Source of the DNA: Gluconacetobacter entanii
GTDB lineage: Bacteria; Pseudomonadota; Alphaproteobacteria; Acetobacterales; Acetobacteraceae
Length of the DNA stretch: 64,000 bases
Direction: 5' to 3'
Assembly (NCBI RefSeq): GCF_003206495.1
Contig: NZ_NKUF01000019.1
Coordinates: forward strand, 1-64,000
Shown piece after piece: positions 1 through 9,035 of the stretch. The notes beneath the pieces were generated by a model. It ran no database searches. It was not told the DNA's origin and worked only from the letters and a program-made list of their open reading frames with translations. Numbering within the stretch: the first letter of the stretch is position 1; the number at the start of each line of letters is the position of its first letter. A program made the position numbers and the translations under genes.

Positions 1-481
1 GCGAATGGTATGCTGTCAGATGCCAGCTCGCCATCATGTTCGATGATCGTTTCCCAATGGCCTGAAAAAGTGCCACCGCACAAAATTCTACACAGTCTCG
101 TGACCGCCACAGACGCTCGATGAAGACATTGTCCAGCCACCGGCCTCGGCCGTCCATGCTGATGCGGATCTGATGTTACTCCAATACTTCGCAGACGCAG
201 GGCGTCATGAATTGCGAACCTTGGTCGGTATTAAAAATATCCGGTGAACCGTAGCGTGTCAGTGCTTCCTTGGGCGCCTCGATGCAGAACCTAGCGTCCA
301 TCATATTCGACAGACGCTAGGCCAGAACCCTGCGCGTTGCCCAGTCCATGATCGCCACGACATAGAGAAAACCTCATCTCATGGGGATGTAGGTAATATC
401 AGAACACCAGACCGGTTAAGCTCCAGTACCATGCGTAGCTGCGCCACCGAAAACCGGGGCCGTTTCAGGTCGGATTATAGC
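1..481 (-). pseudogene. IS3-family transposase (OrfB) remnant
   Basis: Read on the minus strand, this stretch gives recognisable pieces of an IS3-family DDE integrase: SDITYIPM, then YVVAIMDWATRRVLA, FNTDQGSQF and SMDGRGRWLDNVFIERLW. These are the blocks around the catalytic Asp residues and the conserved region before the final Glu. Several in-frame stops interrupt it (after IPMR, after RVLA, and before HQIRISMD), and the sequence upstream of SDITY no longer matches the family, so the gene is dead and internally deleted. It continues off the left edge. The element abuts the truncated end of the restriction-modification gene at about 511. Confidence 0.8.
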
Positions 482-485
482 TTAA

Positions 486-3071
486 TCATCTGTCCAAAAA
501 TCCGGGACCACCTCTCTTGTACTTGGTAAACTCCTCAGTGCTGATGTCGGCGCACTTCATGCTGCCGTTGTCAACCATCCGGCCACGGATGATTTCGTTC
601 ATGCGGAAAATCTTGTAGCCAACGCCGCCGTCGTTCATGGCTTCGCTCAGACCGTACTGAATGTGGATGGCGAGTTTGCCGATTTCTAAATGTGCAACTG
701 AAGATACATAAATGTTGGCGACTTCCACATCAATGCGGGCCAAGGCATTCTCAAACGTGTCGCGTGAAGAGTTGACCTCATCGTCAATCGACCCGCACTC
801 AGAAACAATGTTCTTCAGTGTGGTCGGGTCAGGCTGTGGAATCTGTAGGGCCTCAAGATCCTTTGGATAAACATGAGGCTGCGCCGCACCACTCGAAGCC
901 GCCTGAATTTCGCCTTGCCGACTTTTTAACACATGGTAGAGATATTTCGTATGCTCATAATCTGCTCCACGCACCGTAGTGCAATCGGATGCGAAAATTG
1001 GTTCATTCCAGAAGGCTACATAGCCCGCGCTGGCACCTGAGGCACTGACGGTGATCGTGTTAGCTGGGCGATTGAAAGTATTATGCGTGTAAGCATGCGT
1101 CATACCCCCAGCAATGACTTTATAGCTTCCGGGGACAGCCTTTTTCTGGGTAATTGATGTGCCCTTTCGTATTTCAGCCAAGGTACTCAATGGAGAAATT
1201 GGCCACTTGGATACGACTTTTGCACCTCCCTTGATCGCCAAGTTAATCTGCTTTTCGAAGAGGGCTCGAGAGAAATCCAGCATCTCCACCAAAGGAGCCA
1301 TTCGCGCCACGTCCTGTAAAGTCGCCGGGATGGCCGCCAGCGTGCCATTGAAATTCGCCGCAATACTGAAATTGAGCTTCCCGGTGTTGTCCCGGCTGGT
1401 TTCGTCATACAACGGCGTGAGATGCCGTCCGCAGGCATCCTTGATGAGCTTGATGCCCTCGTCGCCCTTGGCGGAACTCCATTCATAGCCAAGGAATTGC
1501 TTGATGGCCTTGGTCTTGGTCGGGCTGCGAATGATCAGCACAGGGTTCGGCTGATCGCAAGCCATCACGAAGTGGTAGAGCTTGTCGCGCTCGATAGCCT
1601 GAACGAAGGCCAGATAGCGTTTTTCGACCTCGGCGGCCTGCTCTTCCGACTTCAATGCCTTGAACCACTTGGCCTTGTAGAGATTGGTGACCTCGGTGCT
1701 GCTGTTGAATTTTTCGAAGTAGACCGCCTCCAGGTGTGCAGTCCATGCGCCGTTTGGGTCGCCCTTGAGCAGGGTCTTGTAATCCTCCATAGGCACATTG
1801 ATGTGTTCGGCGTAGCGGGCAATCAAGTGCTCATCCTTATAGATGACCTGCTTGCGCTTGCTGGCATCGCAGCCCTTGAACCATTCTTCCACACGCTCGC
1901 GGTAGTGCGCAGCGGTGTCCGGCGCGGTTTTCTTGCGGCGCAGAAACAGGGTGACGGTGTTGGTGCCCGTTTTGCCGAAAGTGCCGCTGCCGAATTCGGC
2001 AATGGCGACGATGTCGAAATACTGGATCAGGATTTCGCGGGTGCGGATGTAGGCGCTGCCGCCGTTAGACAGAATGCTGGATGGCAGGATGATCGCGGCC
2101 ACGCCGTCGGCGCGCAGTAGTTGCTTGGCGCGCTCGATGAAAAAGGTTTCGATGCTGTTGGAAGTTTCGAGATCGTTGATGGTCTCGGTCAGGGTGTAGG
2201 CCTTGCGTTCTTCCTCGGGCAGGGTTTCTAGAAAGCCGCGCACGCTGTAAGGCGGATTGGCGACCAGCAGGTCAAAACTTTCGTCCTTGATATGCGGAAA
2301 TGCCTCGTGCTTCTTGATCAGGCCGTCGCCATAGCAGATATTGATCCCCTGCTGCCCGTACATGAATGCCGATACCTTGGCGACCTTGGAGAGGCGATAC
2401 TCCTTCTCGATGCCATACAGAGCCCTGTGATACGCGGCGAGGTCTGCTTCGGGCTGATGCGTTTCCACCAAGGGTTTGAGCTGCAAGGCCAGCTCGGTGA
2501 GAAAGTGGCCTGCTCCACATGCGTAGTCGATGGCCTTGGGCGGTACGGCGCTGCGCTGGACGAGTGAGGCCAGCGGCAGGCTCATCACGATAAAGCGGCA
2601 GATCGGCATGGGAGTGAAAAACTGCCCCTCGCTCTGCTTGATGCCCTGGTCGAGAAAACCCTCGAACATATCGCCCAGAAACTGGTTGTGGCCGTGCGGG
2701 TCGGTCAGGCGAATGTCCTGCCACATTTGCAGAATCTTCAGCAGCACCTCGGCATTCTGGTAGAACAACTTTTCGTTGTGAACATCGATCAGCGAGAAAT
2801 CATTATTGGTAAAAAACTTCTGTTGAATGAACAGATTCCACACCGCCCGCTGCGTGGAATCCGGGTTTTGCTTGATAAATCGAAGTGCGTTGTTGACGTC
2901 GCCTTGGTTGATGTAGGTGATGTCTTCGCCGAGAAACTTACCCATACCCGCTTGATACAACTGCTGCAGACGGTCCATCAGATCGAAATGAGTGTCGTAG
3001 GCCACACCCTTCCAGTAAAACTTCAGGTCGGATGGGTTTTCAATTTCATCCACCAGCTTGCACAGAAACAA
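486..3071 (-). pseudogene. N6-adenine DNA methylase plus specificity part of a fused R-M-S protein (3' part, truncated)
   Basis: This is the methylase and target-recognition part of a single-chain restriction-modification enzyme. The HsdM-like N-terminal helical region is followed by a class gamma methyltransferase core with the SAM motif region (AIDYACGAGHFL) and catalytic NPPY (LLVANPPYSVRG). The last ~250 residues look like HsdS: one target-recognition domain (WPISPLSTLAEIRKG...), a spacer helix, and the start of a second domain. The frame then runs into IS3-type DNA (tail RGGPGFLDR), so the second domain is lost. The listed start is an internal TTG. The native frame continues upstream through GRENAFDKLVN to an amber codon at 3105-3107 and then the nuclease part at 3108-3884. 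Activity is unlikely unless the stop is read through. Confidence 0.8.
491..511 (-). repeat. putative terminal inverted repeat of the IS3-type remnant
   Basis: On the minus strand this reads TGGTCCCGGATTTTTGGACA, with the TG start and TTTTGGACA core usual for ends of IS3-family elements of the IS407/IS51 kind. It marks where the restriction-modification reading frame leaves native sequence and enters the IS. The opposite end lies outside the window, so the pairing cannot be tested here. Confidence 0.5.
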
Positions 3072-3104
3072 ATTGACCAGCTTATCGAAGGCATTTTCAC
3101 GGCC

Positions 3105-3884
3105 CTATACGTTGTGCTGGCGCAGGATGGTGGCGAACTCGTGGTACTTCTTCTGCTGATCGCTGGCCGAGATGGTGTGCAAATCGACCAACGAATATTT
3201 GTCTTTGCCAATATGATACGGCTGAATGTTTTCTTCGAAAATGCCCTTGGTTGTGTAATCGAACTTGTAGGTGTCACGCCAGACGGCATACCGTTCTTTC
3301 ACATCGGTGACTGACTTGAAGCTTTTGAACAGCGGATTGTCAGCCAGGTATTTTTCGTTGTCGCGGTGCGCGATGATGTGACTGGTGTAACTGACCGCAT
3401 CTGCATCCAAGTCCGAGGTATACAGGCACAGGAACTGGGTTTCGCTGATTTGCTGCGCGTAGCTAAACAACTGATCGCCGTCCTGTAGAGTTTTGTTCCA
3501 AGCACGCTTGAACTCGGTCCCAGCTGTCTTGCATTCGATGATTAGTAGGGGCCGGCCATCGTTGTCCTTGATCAGGATGTCGGCGCGTCCGCCGCTGGCA
3601 CTGCGGCCCAGTTTCCACTTGGGCTCAAGTTCGATGTGCCTAGGCTTGTAGCCCTTTTCCAGCAGACGGTGTACGCATTCGAGCACAACAAAATTTTCGT
3701 TGGCGTCGAAGTTGCACGTTTGCCGTTCATTAATAATCAGACCCGCAGCTTCTGGATAAGTGATTTCCTTCTTGGCGAAATTCACCTCGAGGATAGCGGA
3801 ACCAAACTGTTTTCGATGCACCCCACCTTTCTCTTTGAAACCGAGGGTATTGAGAAGGTCAGCCAAATTGGCCTGCGTCAGCAT
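3105..3884 (-). pseudogene. HsdR N-terminal-like nuclease domain of the same fused R-M-S gene (5' part)
   Basis: These 259 residues match the N-terminal nuclease domain of type I R subunits and related single-chain enzymes. The PD-(D/E)xK core is visible as GGRADILIKD followed after a short strand by LLIIECKTAG, giving the Asp and the Glu-x-Lys. The frame ends at a TAG (3105-3107) directly followed, in the same frame, by GRENAFDKLVN and the methylase. I infer that the ancestral protein was one chain of more than 1,100 residues and that a single base change, for example TCG to TAG, split it. ATG at 3884 is the only convincing start. No partner genes are nearby. Confidence 0.75.
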
Positions 3885-3901
3885 TAGTTTCTAGTCCTGT
3901 T

Positions 3902-4003
3902 TTATTCGTGGCCGGCTTTCAAAAGGCGGATGTATGTACAATTGATCGTCGTCTCCTTGTTGCCGAAGACCTCAAGGAAGACATAGCCGATCCGTTGATT
4001 CAT
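3902..4003 (-). other. 33-codon open frame beginning like a serine resolvase
   Basis: A short minus-strand frame just upstream of the restriction gene starts MNQRIGYV, the usual beginning of Tn3-type serine recombinases, but then departs from the family and stops after 33 codons. It may be a leftover resolvase 5' end or a chance match. The rest of 3885-4247 shows no gene I can support, only short overlapping frames without family resemblance. Confidence 0.25.
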
Positions 4004-4247
4004 TGACAGTTACCGGACGTTGAAAAATTGATGGGTATTTTAACAGATTAAGGTGCTTCTGGCAGTTCATTAGCATGCAGCCCAGCGACGTCCAGAAAAC
4101 CACCGTTTAATGGACAGTTGCTGTATGCGTTCTAACGTCTGTAGCGCGCCAACAGGTTTGGAACTGCGGGACACAAGGAATGCCCTCCACAGTGACCATC
4201 CATAACACGCAGCCTTCTGGACCTGTCCCGTATTATGTCTGACAGGC

Positions 4248-4895
4248 TCACCAGTGCCGCTCCAGATGCGTGTCCTCAACAGTCTGCATGGACATCGCCT
4301 CGTCCCGATCCACTGGTTCGACAGGCGGAGCAGGATAGGACGGCAACGGTTCAAACTGCCGTGGCGGCCGTCCTTCATTGGCATCCAGTTCATGGACCAG
4401 CAGCCGGGCAGCGATCGCCTGCGCATAGACTTCCTGAATCACATCATCCCGCGCCCATATGCGCGACAGTTTACGGAATCTGTCCGGATGCTCTACTCAG
4501 TGTTCGTGGCCTTCGTCAAACGGATTGGCTGAGACAGTCACGATCGAAAGCGATCTGACTTCCTCTGACGTAAGATTAATAAGATCCCTCAGGCGCTGGA
4601 CAACATTGTCCTTCTTTATGCCAAGTTTCTTAGCGAAATCACCTTCATCTTCAAGATTTGCCACTTGGTTGAAACTACCGATAACGAATACCGTCCGTGG
4701 CAACAGGTTCGGATCGCGGAATAACCAGTTTAGTTCTTCCTTATGACTTTCCTTTATGGGGTTGGAAGGATTGAGCACATACAGAAGAAGATCGGCCTCA
4801 CTGACATATTTGCGTGTCATTTCCCGATAGGCTTCAGCCTTGCCGCTTTCGATGCCCTTTTCCTTGAAACCGAACAGACCCGGTGTATCGACTAG
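4248..4895 (-). pseudogene. dynamin-like / ribosome-binding-type GTPase remnant
   Basis: The minus-strand frame entering from the IS end reads LVDTPGLFGFKEKG, a G3 motif (DTPG), then a conserved-looking body (YVSEADLLLYVLNPSNPIKE, TVFVIGSFNQVA, SIVTVSANPFDEGHEH). An in-frame TGA at 4497-4499 interrupts it. The same frame continues for about 80 codons (VEHPDRFRKLSRIW...) to a stop at 4248, so TGA may replace a Trp codon. The P-loop (G1) half is missing upstream, where the IS5-type element sits. The best guess is a LeoA/dynamin-like or YfjP-like GTPase; the exact family is uncertain. The gene is non-functional as it stands. Confidence 0.6.
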
Positions 4896-5736
4896 GGCCT
4901 GTTAGGCCTTGAATGACAACCCGGGCTGCATAGCTGTTTATGATGAGCATGATGCAGTCTGTCTTTTCTGATCAGGCTTGGTCTGTCAGGGAGCCTTTGA
5001 TCGAGGAAGTCCTTCCGAAGGGCAAGACCCCACCGAAGAACCTTCGGCGGACGATATCCGTGATTTTCTGGCGTCATCAGAACGGTGCGAAATGGCGTGC
5101 CTTGCCACCTGAGTTTAGCCATGATGGATTGCAGCGCAGTTGTTCATTCGATGGTCGAAGCTCGGTGTATGGCAATGCCTCTTTGACAAAGTCAAAGATG
5201 GGGATCAGGCCCTGGGCATGGTCTTTCTTGATGGCACGACAATCCGTGCCCATCACAAGGCGGCCGGGGCAGCTAAAAAAGGGGGCTCAGAGAACGCCGA
5301 AAGGATCGTGAAGCTCTTGGCCGCTCACGTGGAGGATTTGGCACCAAGGTCTGCGTAGCTGCGGACAGTCATGGCAGGGCACTGTCCTTCACGCTGTCAC
5401 CTGGACAGGCGCACGAATTACCGTGTGCCTACGCCCAGCTTGACGGTCTGCCATACCCACCGATCTATGTCGTCTGCGATCGCGGGTATGCCTCTCACAA
5501 ATTCCGTGAATATCTCTGGAACCACGGAGCCCGTCCCGTTATCCCGCCAAGGAAAAAATGATCCAGAAGTCGTCTGTCCAAAATGGACATACAGGCACCG
5601 GCATCTGGTCGAAAATCTGTGGGCAAGGCTCAAGGAATGGCGGGCTATCGCAACCTGATACGAGAAGACCGCCGCATCTTTCTTCTCCATCATCCTCATC
5701 GCTGCTACTGCAGACTATATCAAGGTCTAACAGGCC
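4896..5736 (+). mobile_element. IS5-family insertion sequence, degenerate copy
   Basis: An ~841-bp element has inverted ends, GGCCTGTTAGGCCTTG on the left and the complement of that pattern (CAAGGTCTAACAGGCC) on the right. CTAG lies on both outer sides (4892-4895 and 5737-5740). CTAG is itself palindromic, so it could be a 4-bp target duplication (NTAN type, as in the IS5/IS427 subgroups) or part of the inverted repeat. It sits inside or at the edge of the GTPase remnant. Its transposase is frameshifted, so it could move only if a related intact transposase acted in trans. Confidence 0.75.
4940..5730 (+). pseudogene. IS5-family transposase, frameshifted
   Basis: Assembling three frames gives an IS5-type transposase. 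The N-terminal part is SDQAWSVREPLIEEVLP...HQNGAKWRALP. The middle is FIRWSKLGVW...VFLDGTTIRAH with the first catalytic Asp. The C-terminal part is PIYVVCDRGYASHKFREYLW with the second Asp, then LVENLWARLKEWRAIATRYEK with the Glu. Frame changes are needed near 5110-5130, near 5320-5335 and near 5560. Two-frame expression by programmed slippage is known in this family, but three separate shifts make a functional product unlikely. Confidence 0.7.
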
Positions 5737-5803
5737 CTAGTTTTGAGCATCGAGACCCAGTCCATTGTCCTCGACAGTTGCTCAAACCCCCTCCTTTTTT
5801 CGG

Positions 5804-5929
5804 TTAGTCGAAATTGCGACCACGACGCAACCTTGCTTTTGCAACGGTGTTACGGAAGCGCGTTTGCTCCGCTTTTAATCTATCAATCAATGTGGCTCGT
5901 AATGTCTTATAATAGGCGTAAGCGGACAT
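5804..5929 (-). CDS. possible small basic protein, 41 aa
   Basis: This minus-strand frame encodes 41 residues rich in Arg and Lys (begins MSAYAYYKTLRATL, ends RRGRNFD). I do not recognise it. Downstream on the same strand is a purine-rich ribosome-binding-like stretch (AAAGGAGGGGG) leading into the IS-interrupted GTPase frame, which hints at an old operon. It has only a weak ribosome-binding site of its own. The surrounding 5741-6230 is AT-rich and otherwise holds only the guaA terminator. Confidence 0.25.
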   Translation of the reverse strand: MSAYAYYKTLRATLIDRLKAEQTRFRNTVAKARLRRGRNFD

Positions 5930-6030
5930 CACGAACTTGGTTTTACCCTTCTGACACAGTATTCAATGGAAATTCCGCGCCTTCACAATAATATTTTCGG
6001 CAAAAAACATCTGTTTACAAAGTATTATTG

Positions 6031-6072
6031 TAAAAAAAATACCGTCACAGGCCCATCTGCCCATGACGGTAT
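6031..6072 (-). terminator. intrinsic terminator downstream of guaA
   Basis: On the minus strand, a 9-bp perfect stem (ATACCGTCA / TGACGGTAT, 6064-6072 with 6039-6047) and a 16-nt loop are followed by a run of eight T. It lies about 160 bp past the guaA stop with no gene between them. Confidence 0.75.
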
Positions 6073-6232
6073 TCACACAATTCCCGACTGACAGGCCTGA
6101 CGAGGTCCGTCACGCATACCGTCAAAACCAACCTGTGCACATCGATAGTCTGCAATAGCAGACGACGACATTAACTTTCTATTTCAGCACGTTAGGACAA
6201 GTTCTGGGAGGGAATTCAGGACCCCTTGGGAA

Positions 6233-7843
6233 TCATTCCCACTCGATCGTCCCCGGCGGCTTGGAGGTGATGTCGTAGGTCACGCGGTTGATGCCCCGGA
6301 TCTCGTTGACGATGCGGCCTGCAACACGGTTGAGGAAGCCCATGTCGAACGGATAGACGTCGGCCGTCATGCCATCCGTGCTGGTAACGGCACGCAGCGC
6401 GCAGGCGTAGTCATATGTGCGCCCATCGCCCATGACGCCGACGGTCCGCACCGGCAGCAGCACGGCAAAGGCCTGCCAGATGGCGTCATACAGCCCTGCC
6501 GCGCGGATCTCCTCAAGGAAGACCGTATCGACACGACGCAGCAGCGCAAGCTTTTCGCGCGTGATCGCACCGGGGATACGGATGGCCAGCCCCGGTCCGG
6601 GGAACGGGTGGCGTCCGACGATCGCCTCGGGGATGTCGAGTTCCAGGCCCAGGGCACGGACCTCGTCCTTGAACAGTTCGCGAAGTGGCTCGACCAGCTT
6701 CATCTTCATCCGTTCAGGCAGGCCACCGACATTGTGGTGCGACTTGATGGTGACGGACGGTCCACCGGTGAAGCTGACGCTTTCGATCACGTCGGGATAC
6801 AGCGTGCCCTGCGCCAGGAACTCCGCCCCGCCCAGCTTGGCGGCTTCTTCCTCGAACACTTCGATGAACAGGCGTCCGATGGTCTTGCGCTTGATTTCCG
6901 GATCGCTCACCCCCTCCAGCGCGGACAGGAACAGGTCCGACGCATCGCGATGGATCAGGCGGATGTTGAAGCTGTCGCGGAAGGTCTTGATGACCTCGTC
7001 CGCCTCACCCGCGCGCAGGATGCCCGGATCAACGAAAATGCAGGTCAACTGATCGCCGATCGCCTGATGGATCAGCACTGCCGCGACCGAGGAATCCACG
7101 CCGCCCGACAGGCCGCAGATCACCCGGCCCTTGCCGACCTGTTCGCGGATGCGCGCGATTTCCATGTCGCGGAAACCGGCCATGGTCCATGTGCCACGGC
7201 ATCCCGCGACATCATGGGTGAAATTACGCAGCAGCGCCGCGCCATGGGACGTATGGACCACCTCCGGATGGAACTGCACGCCATACAGGCGCCGTCCCTC
7301 GTCCGCGATGATGGCATAGGGCGCGCCCTCGCTTACGGCGACGGCCTGGAAACCGGGCGGCAGCTTTGTGACGCGGTCGCCATGGCTCATCCACACCTGC
7401 TCACGGCTGCCACGTGCCCATGTGCCGCGGAACAGGGCGCAGTCCTTGACGATCTCGATATGGGCGCGGCCGAATTCGCGATGTTCGTGATGCTCCACCT
7501 TACCGCCAAGCTGCAGGCACATCGCCTGCTGGCCATAGCAGATCCCCAGCACGGGCACATTGAGGGCAAAGACGACATCCGGGATCCGGGGCGCGCCTTC
7601 GTCAAGCACGCTTGCCGGGCTGCCGGACAGGATGATCCCCTTCGGGGCAAAGGCGCGTATTTTCGCCTCGTCACTGGAAAAGGGCCAGATTTCGCAGTAC
7701 ACGCCGCTTTCACGGACGCGGCGCGCGATCAGCTGGGTCACCTGGCTGCCGAAATCAAGGATCAGGATCCGGTCTTCGTGCAGGGCCTCTTCCAGGACCT
7801 CTCCTGCGCTGTCGATCTGGGATGCTTTCACACTCTCGCTCAT
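6233..7843 (-). CDS. guaA: GMP synthase (glutamine-hydrolysing)
   Basis: GuaA converts XMP to GMP using ATP and glutamine, the last step of guanine nucleotide synthesis in the cytosol. The class I glutamine amidotransferase domain is N-terminal, with nucleophile Cys102 in GICYGQQ and the His/Glu pair in FHPEVVHT. The ATP pyrophosphatase P-loop GLSGGVDSS follows at about 245, then the C-terminal dimerisation domain ending [12 protein letters not shown] chose ATG 7843 (536 aa) because GAAAGAG sits just upstream; an in-frame ATG at 7873 lacks a ribosome-binding site. It is a single gene with its own terminator. A residual N-terminal extension of about 20 residues precedes the domain. Confidence 0.95.
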   Translation of the reverse strand: MSESVKASQIDSAGEVLEEALHEDRILILDFGSQVTQLIARRVRESGVYCEIWPFSSDEAKIRAFAPKGIILSGSPASVLDEGAPRIPDVVFALNVPVLGICYGQQAMCLQLGGKVEHHEHREFGRAHIEIVKDCALFRGTWARGSREQVWMSHGDRVTKLPPGFQAVAVSEGAPYAIIADEGRRLYGVQFHPEVVHTSHGAALLRNFTHDVAGCRGTWTMAGFRDMEIARIREQVGKGRVICGLSGGVDSSVAAVLIHQAIGDQLTCIFVDPGILRAGEADEVIKTFRDSFNIRLIHRDASDLFLSALEGVSDPEIKRKTIGRLFIEVFEEEAAKLGGAEFLAQGTLYPDVIESVSFTGGPSVTIKSHHNVGGLPERMKMKLVEPLRELFKDEVRALGLELDIPEAIVGRHPFPGPGLAIRIPGAITREKLALLRRVDTVFLEEIRAAGLYDAIWQAFAVLLPVRTVGVMGDGRTYDYACALRAVTSTDGMTADVYPFDMGFLNRVAGRIVNEIRGINRVTYDITSKPPGTIEWE

Positions 7844-8041
7844 TCTCACTCTTTCGGTCGCGGCATGACGCATGCAACGGGCACGGCCCCTGCCGGGCTG
7901 GCGTTACTGCTGTCGGATATGCGTTGCCAGACGACGTAGCACAACATCATTATGCATGTCGGCTGAATAAGTGGGCTTGCGGGCATATTGGGCCATCTTC
8001 GCACCTTGATTTTTTTTCGCGCGAAATCACATGGTTGCAAC

Positions 8042-8443
8042 ATGAAAACCTTGCATGCCGGTCTGTTTTTCCTGATGGCGGCCACGGGCGCCGCAATATT
8101 TTCGCCCGCGCCGGTGTACGCCGCGGATGCACGGCACGACCCGCTCGGGCTGTGGACCGGCACGCTGGTGGCCGATCAGGGCACGTGCGAGGAAACGCGC
8201 GCGCCCTCCACCTTCCAGGTGGATGAGAAACGCACGACCTTCACCCCTGCCGACGGCTCGATCGCGCTGCGTGGCAAGCCCGACCCCCAGCACGAGCATT
8301 ACCACCTGCAGGCCCTCCTGACCCCGCCCGGCAGCAAGCCGTTCCCGATGGTGTTCGAGGCCCATCCGGAGGGTGACACGATCGTGGGCACCTATGGTAC
8401 GCCACGCTGCCGCGCCCATATCGTGCTGACCCGCCCGCATTAG
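8042..8443 (+). CDS. small exported protein of unknown function
   Basis: A 133-residue protein has a clear signal peptide (MKTLHAGLFFLMAATGAAIF, cleavage likely after VYA-A) and a mature part of about 105 residues with two Cys that could pair (GTCEET and TPRCRAH). It reads like a small beta-rich periplasmic domain (DPLGLWTGTL...), but I do not recognise the family. ATG 8042 is preferred over the upstream ATG at 7988 because only the later start leaves the signal peptide at the N-terminus. It lies in the same direction as the Nudix/receiver pair, separated by 88 bp that contain a promoter-like element. Confidence 0.7.
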   Translation: MKTLHAGLFFLMAATGAAIFSPAPVYAADARHDPLGLWTGTLVADQGTCEETRAPSTFQVDEKRTTFTPADGSIALRGKPDPQHEHYHLQALLTPPGSKPFPMVFEAHPEGDTIVGTYGTPRCRAHIVLTRPH

Positions 8444-8496
8444 GGATCGCACAACACCCTCACGCAATAGGCATCACCCATACCCTGCCCGCGCAT

Positions 8497-8525
8497 GGTC
8501 TTTTGCCCGTGCCGGACGCTATAAT
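8497..8525 (+). promoter_or_regulatory. putative promoter with perfect -10, placed for a leaderless transcript
   Basis: TATAAT at 8520-8525 matches the -10 consensus exactly and ends six bases before the ATG at 8532. No strong -35 is visible near 8497-8502. With usual spacing, transcription would start at or within a base or two of the ATG, and no ribosome-binding site precedes it. Confidence 0.5.
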
Positions 8526-8531
8526 CCCCGC

Positions 8532-9035
8532 ATGTCTGGGATTTCGACAATTTCCGGTGCGGTGCTCGCAATCGTGACGCGTGGCGAACGCCTGCTGCTG
8601 GTGCAACGGCGCAATCCCCCGGATCAGGGGCTGTGGGGCTTTCCCGGCGGCCGCATCAATGTCGGGGAAAGCTTCATGCACGCCGCCGAGCGCGAACTGC
8701 AGGAGGAGACGGGCTTCGTCACAACGGCGCAGGGGCCGCTGACGGCCTTTGACCTCATCGACCGTGATGCAGGTGGCGTCCTGCGCTTCCACTACCTGAT
8801 CGTGGCGGTGAAATGCCTTGATACAGGTGGCGATACCCTGCGAGCGGGGGACGATGCGTGCGATGTGGGATGGTTCGACATGTCACAAGTGCGTGACAAT
8901 CCCCCCCTCTTCAGCAAGGGACTGCTGGAACTGGGGGAACTTGCGCTGTCGCCGCGCGGGGTCATCGCGTGGCCCCATGCGACGCAGCATCGTGGAGACA
9001 GTCGGGTTCCGGCGACCGGAGGAACAGACACATGA
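8532..9035 (+). CDS. Nudix hydrolase
   Basis: This 167-residue MutT/Nudix-family pyrophosphohydrolase has a complete Nudix box at residues 39-62: GGRINVGES then REL-QEETGF, fitting GX5EX7REUXEEXGU. The N-terminal strands (GAVLAIVTRGERLLLVQRR) and WGFPGG fit the ADP-ribose/NUDIX hydrolase group; the substrate cannot be read from sequence. The last ~35 residues are a variable tail. Its stop overlaps the next gene's ATG (ATGA), so the two are translationally coupled. The start has no Shine-Dalgarno, and a perfect TATAAT lies just upstream. Confidence 0.88.
   Translation: MSGISTISGAVLAIVTRGERLLLVQRRNPPDQGLWGFPGGRINVGESFMHAAERELQEETGFVTTAQGPLTAFDLIDRDAGGVLRFHYLIVAVKCLDTGGDTLRAGDDACDVGWFDMSQVRDNPPLFSKGLLELGELALSPRGVIAWPHATQHRGDSRVPATGGTDT

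Noticed and set aside
1422-2120. 232-codon plus-strand frame opposite the methylase
   Set aside because: Shadow of the methylase core; no independent start signals or similarity.
7844-8041. guanine-sensing riboswitch or other leader RNA upstream of guaA
   Set aside because: The region between guaA and the exported-protein gene lacks the conserved purine-aptamer core, and I see no stable multi-helix fold.
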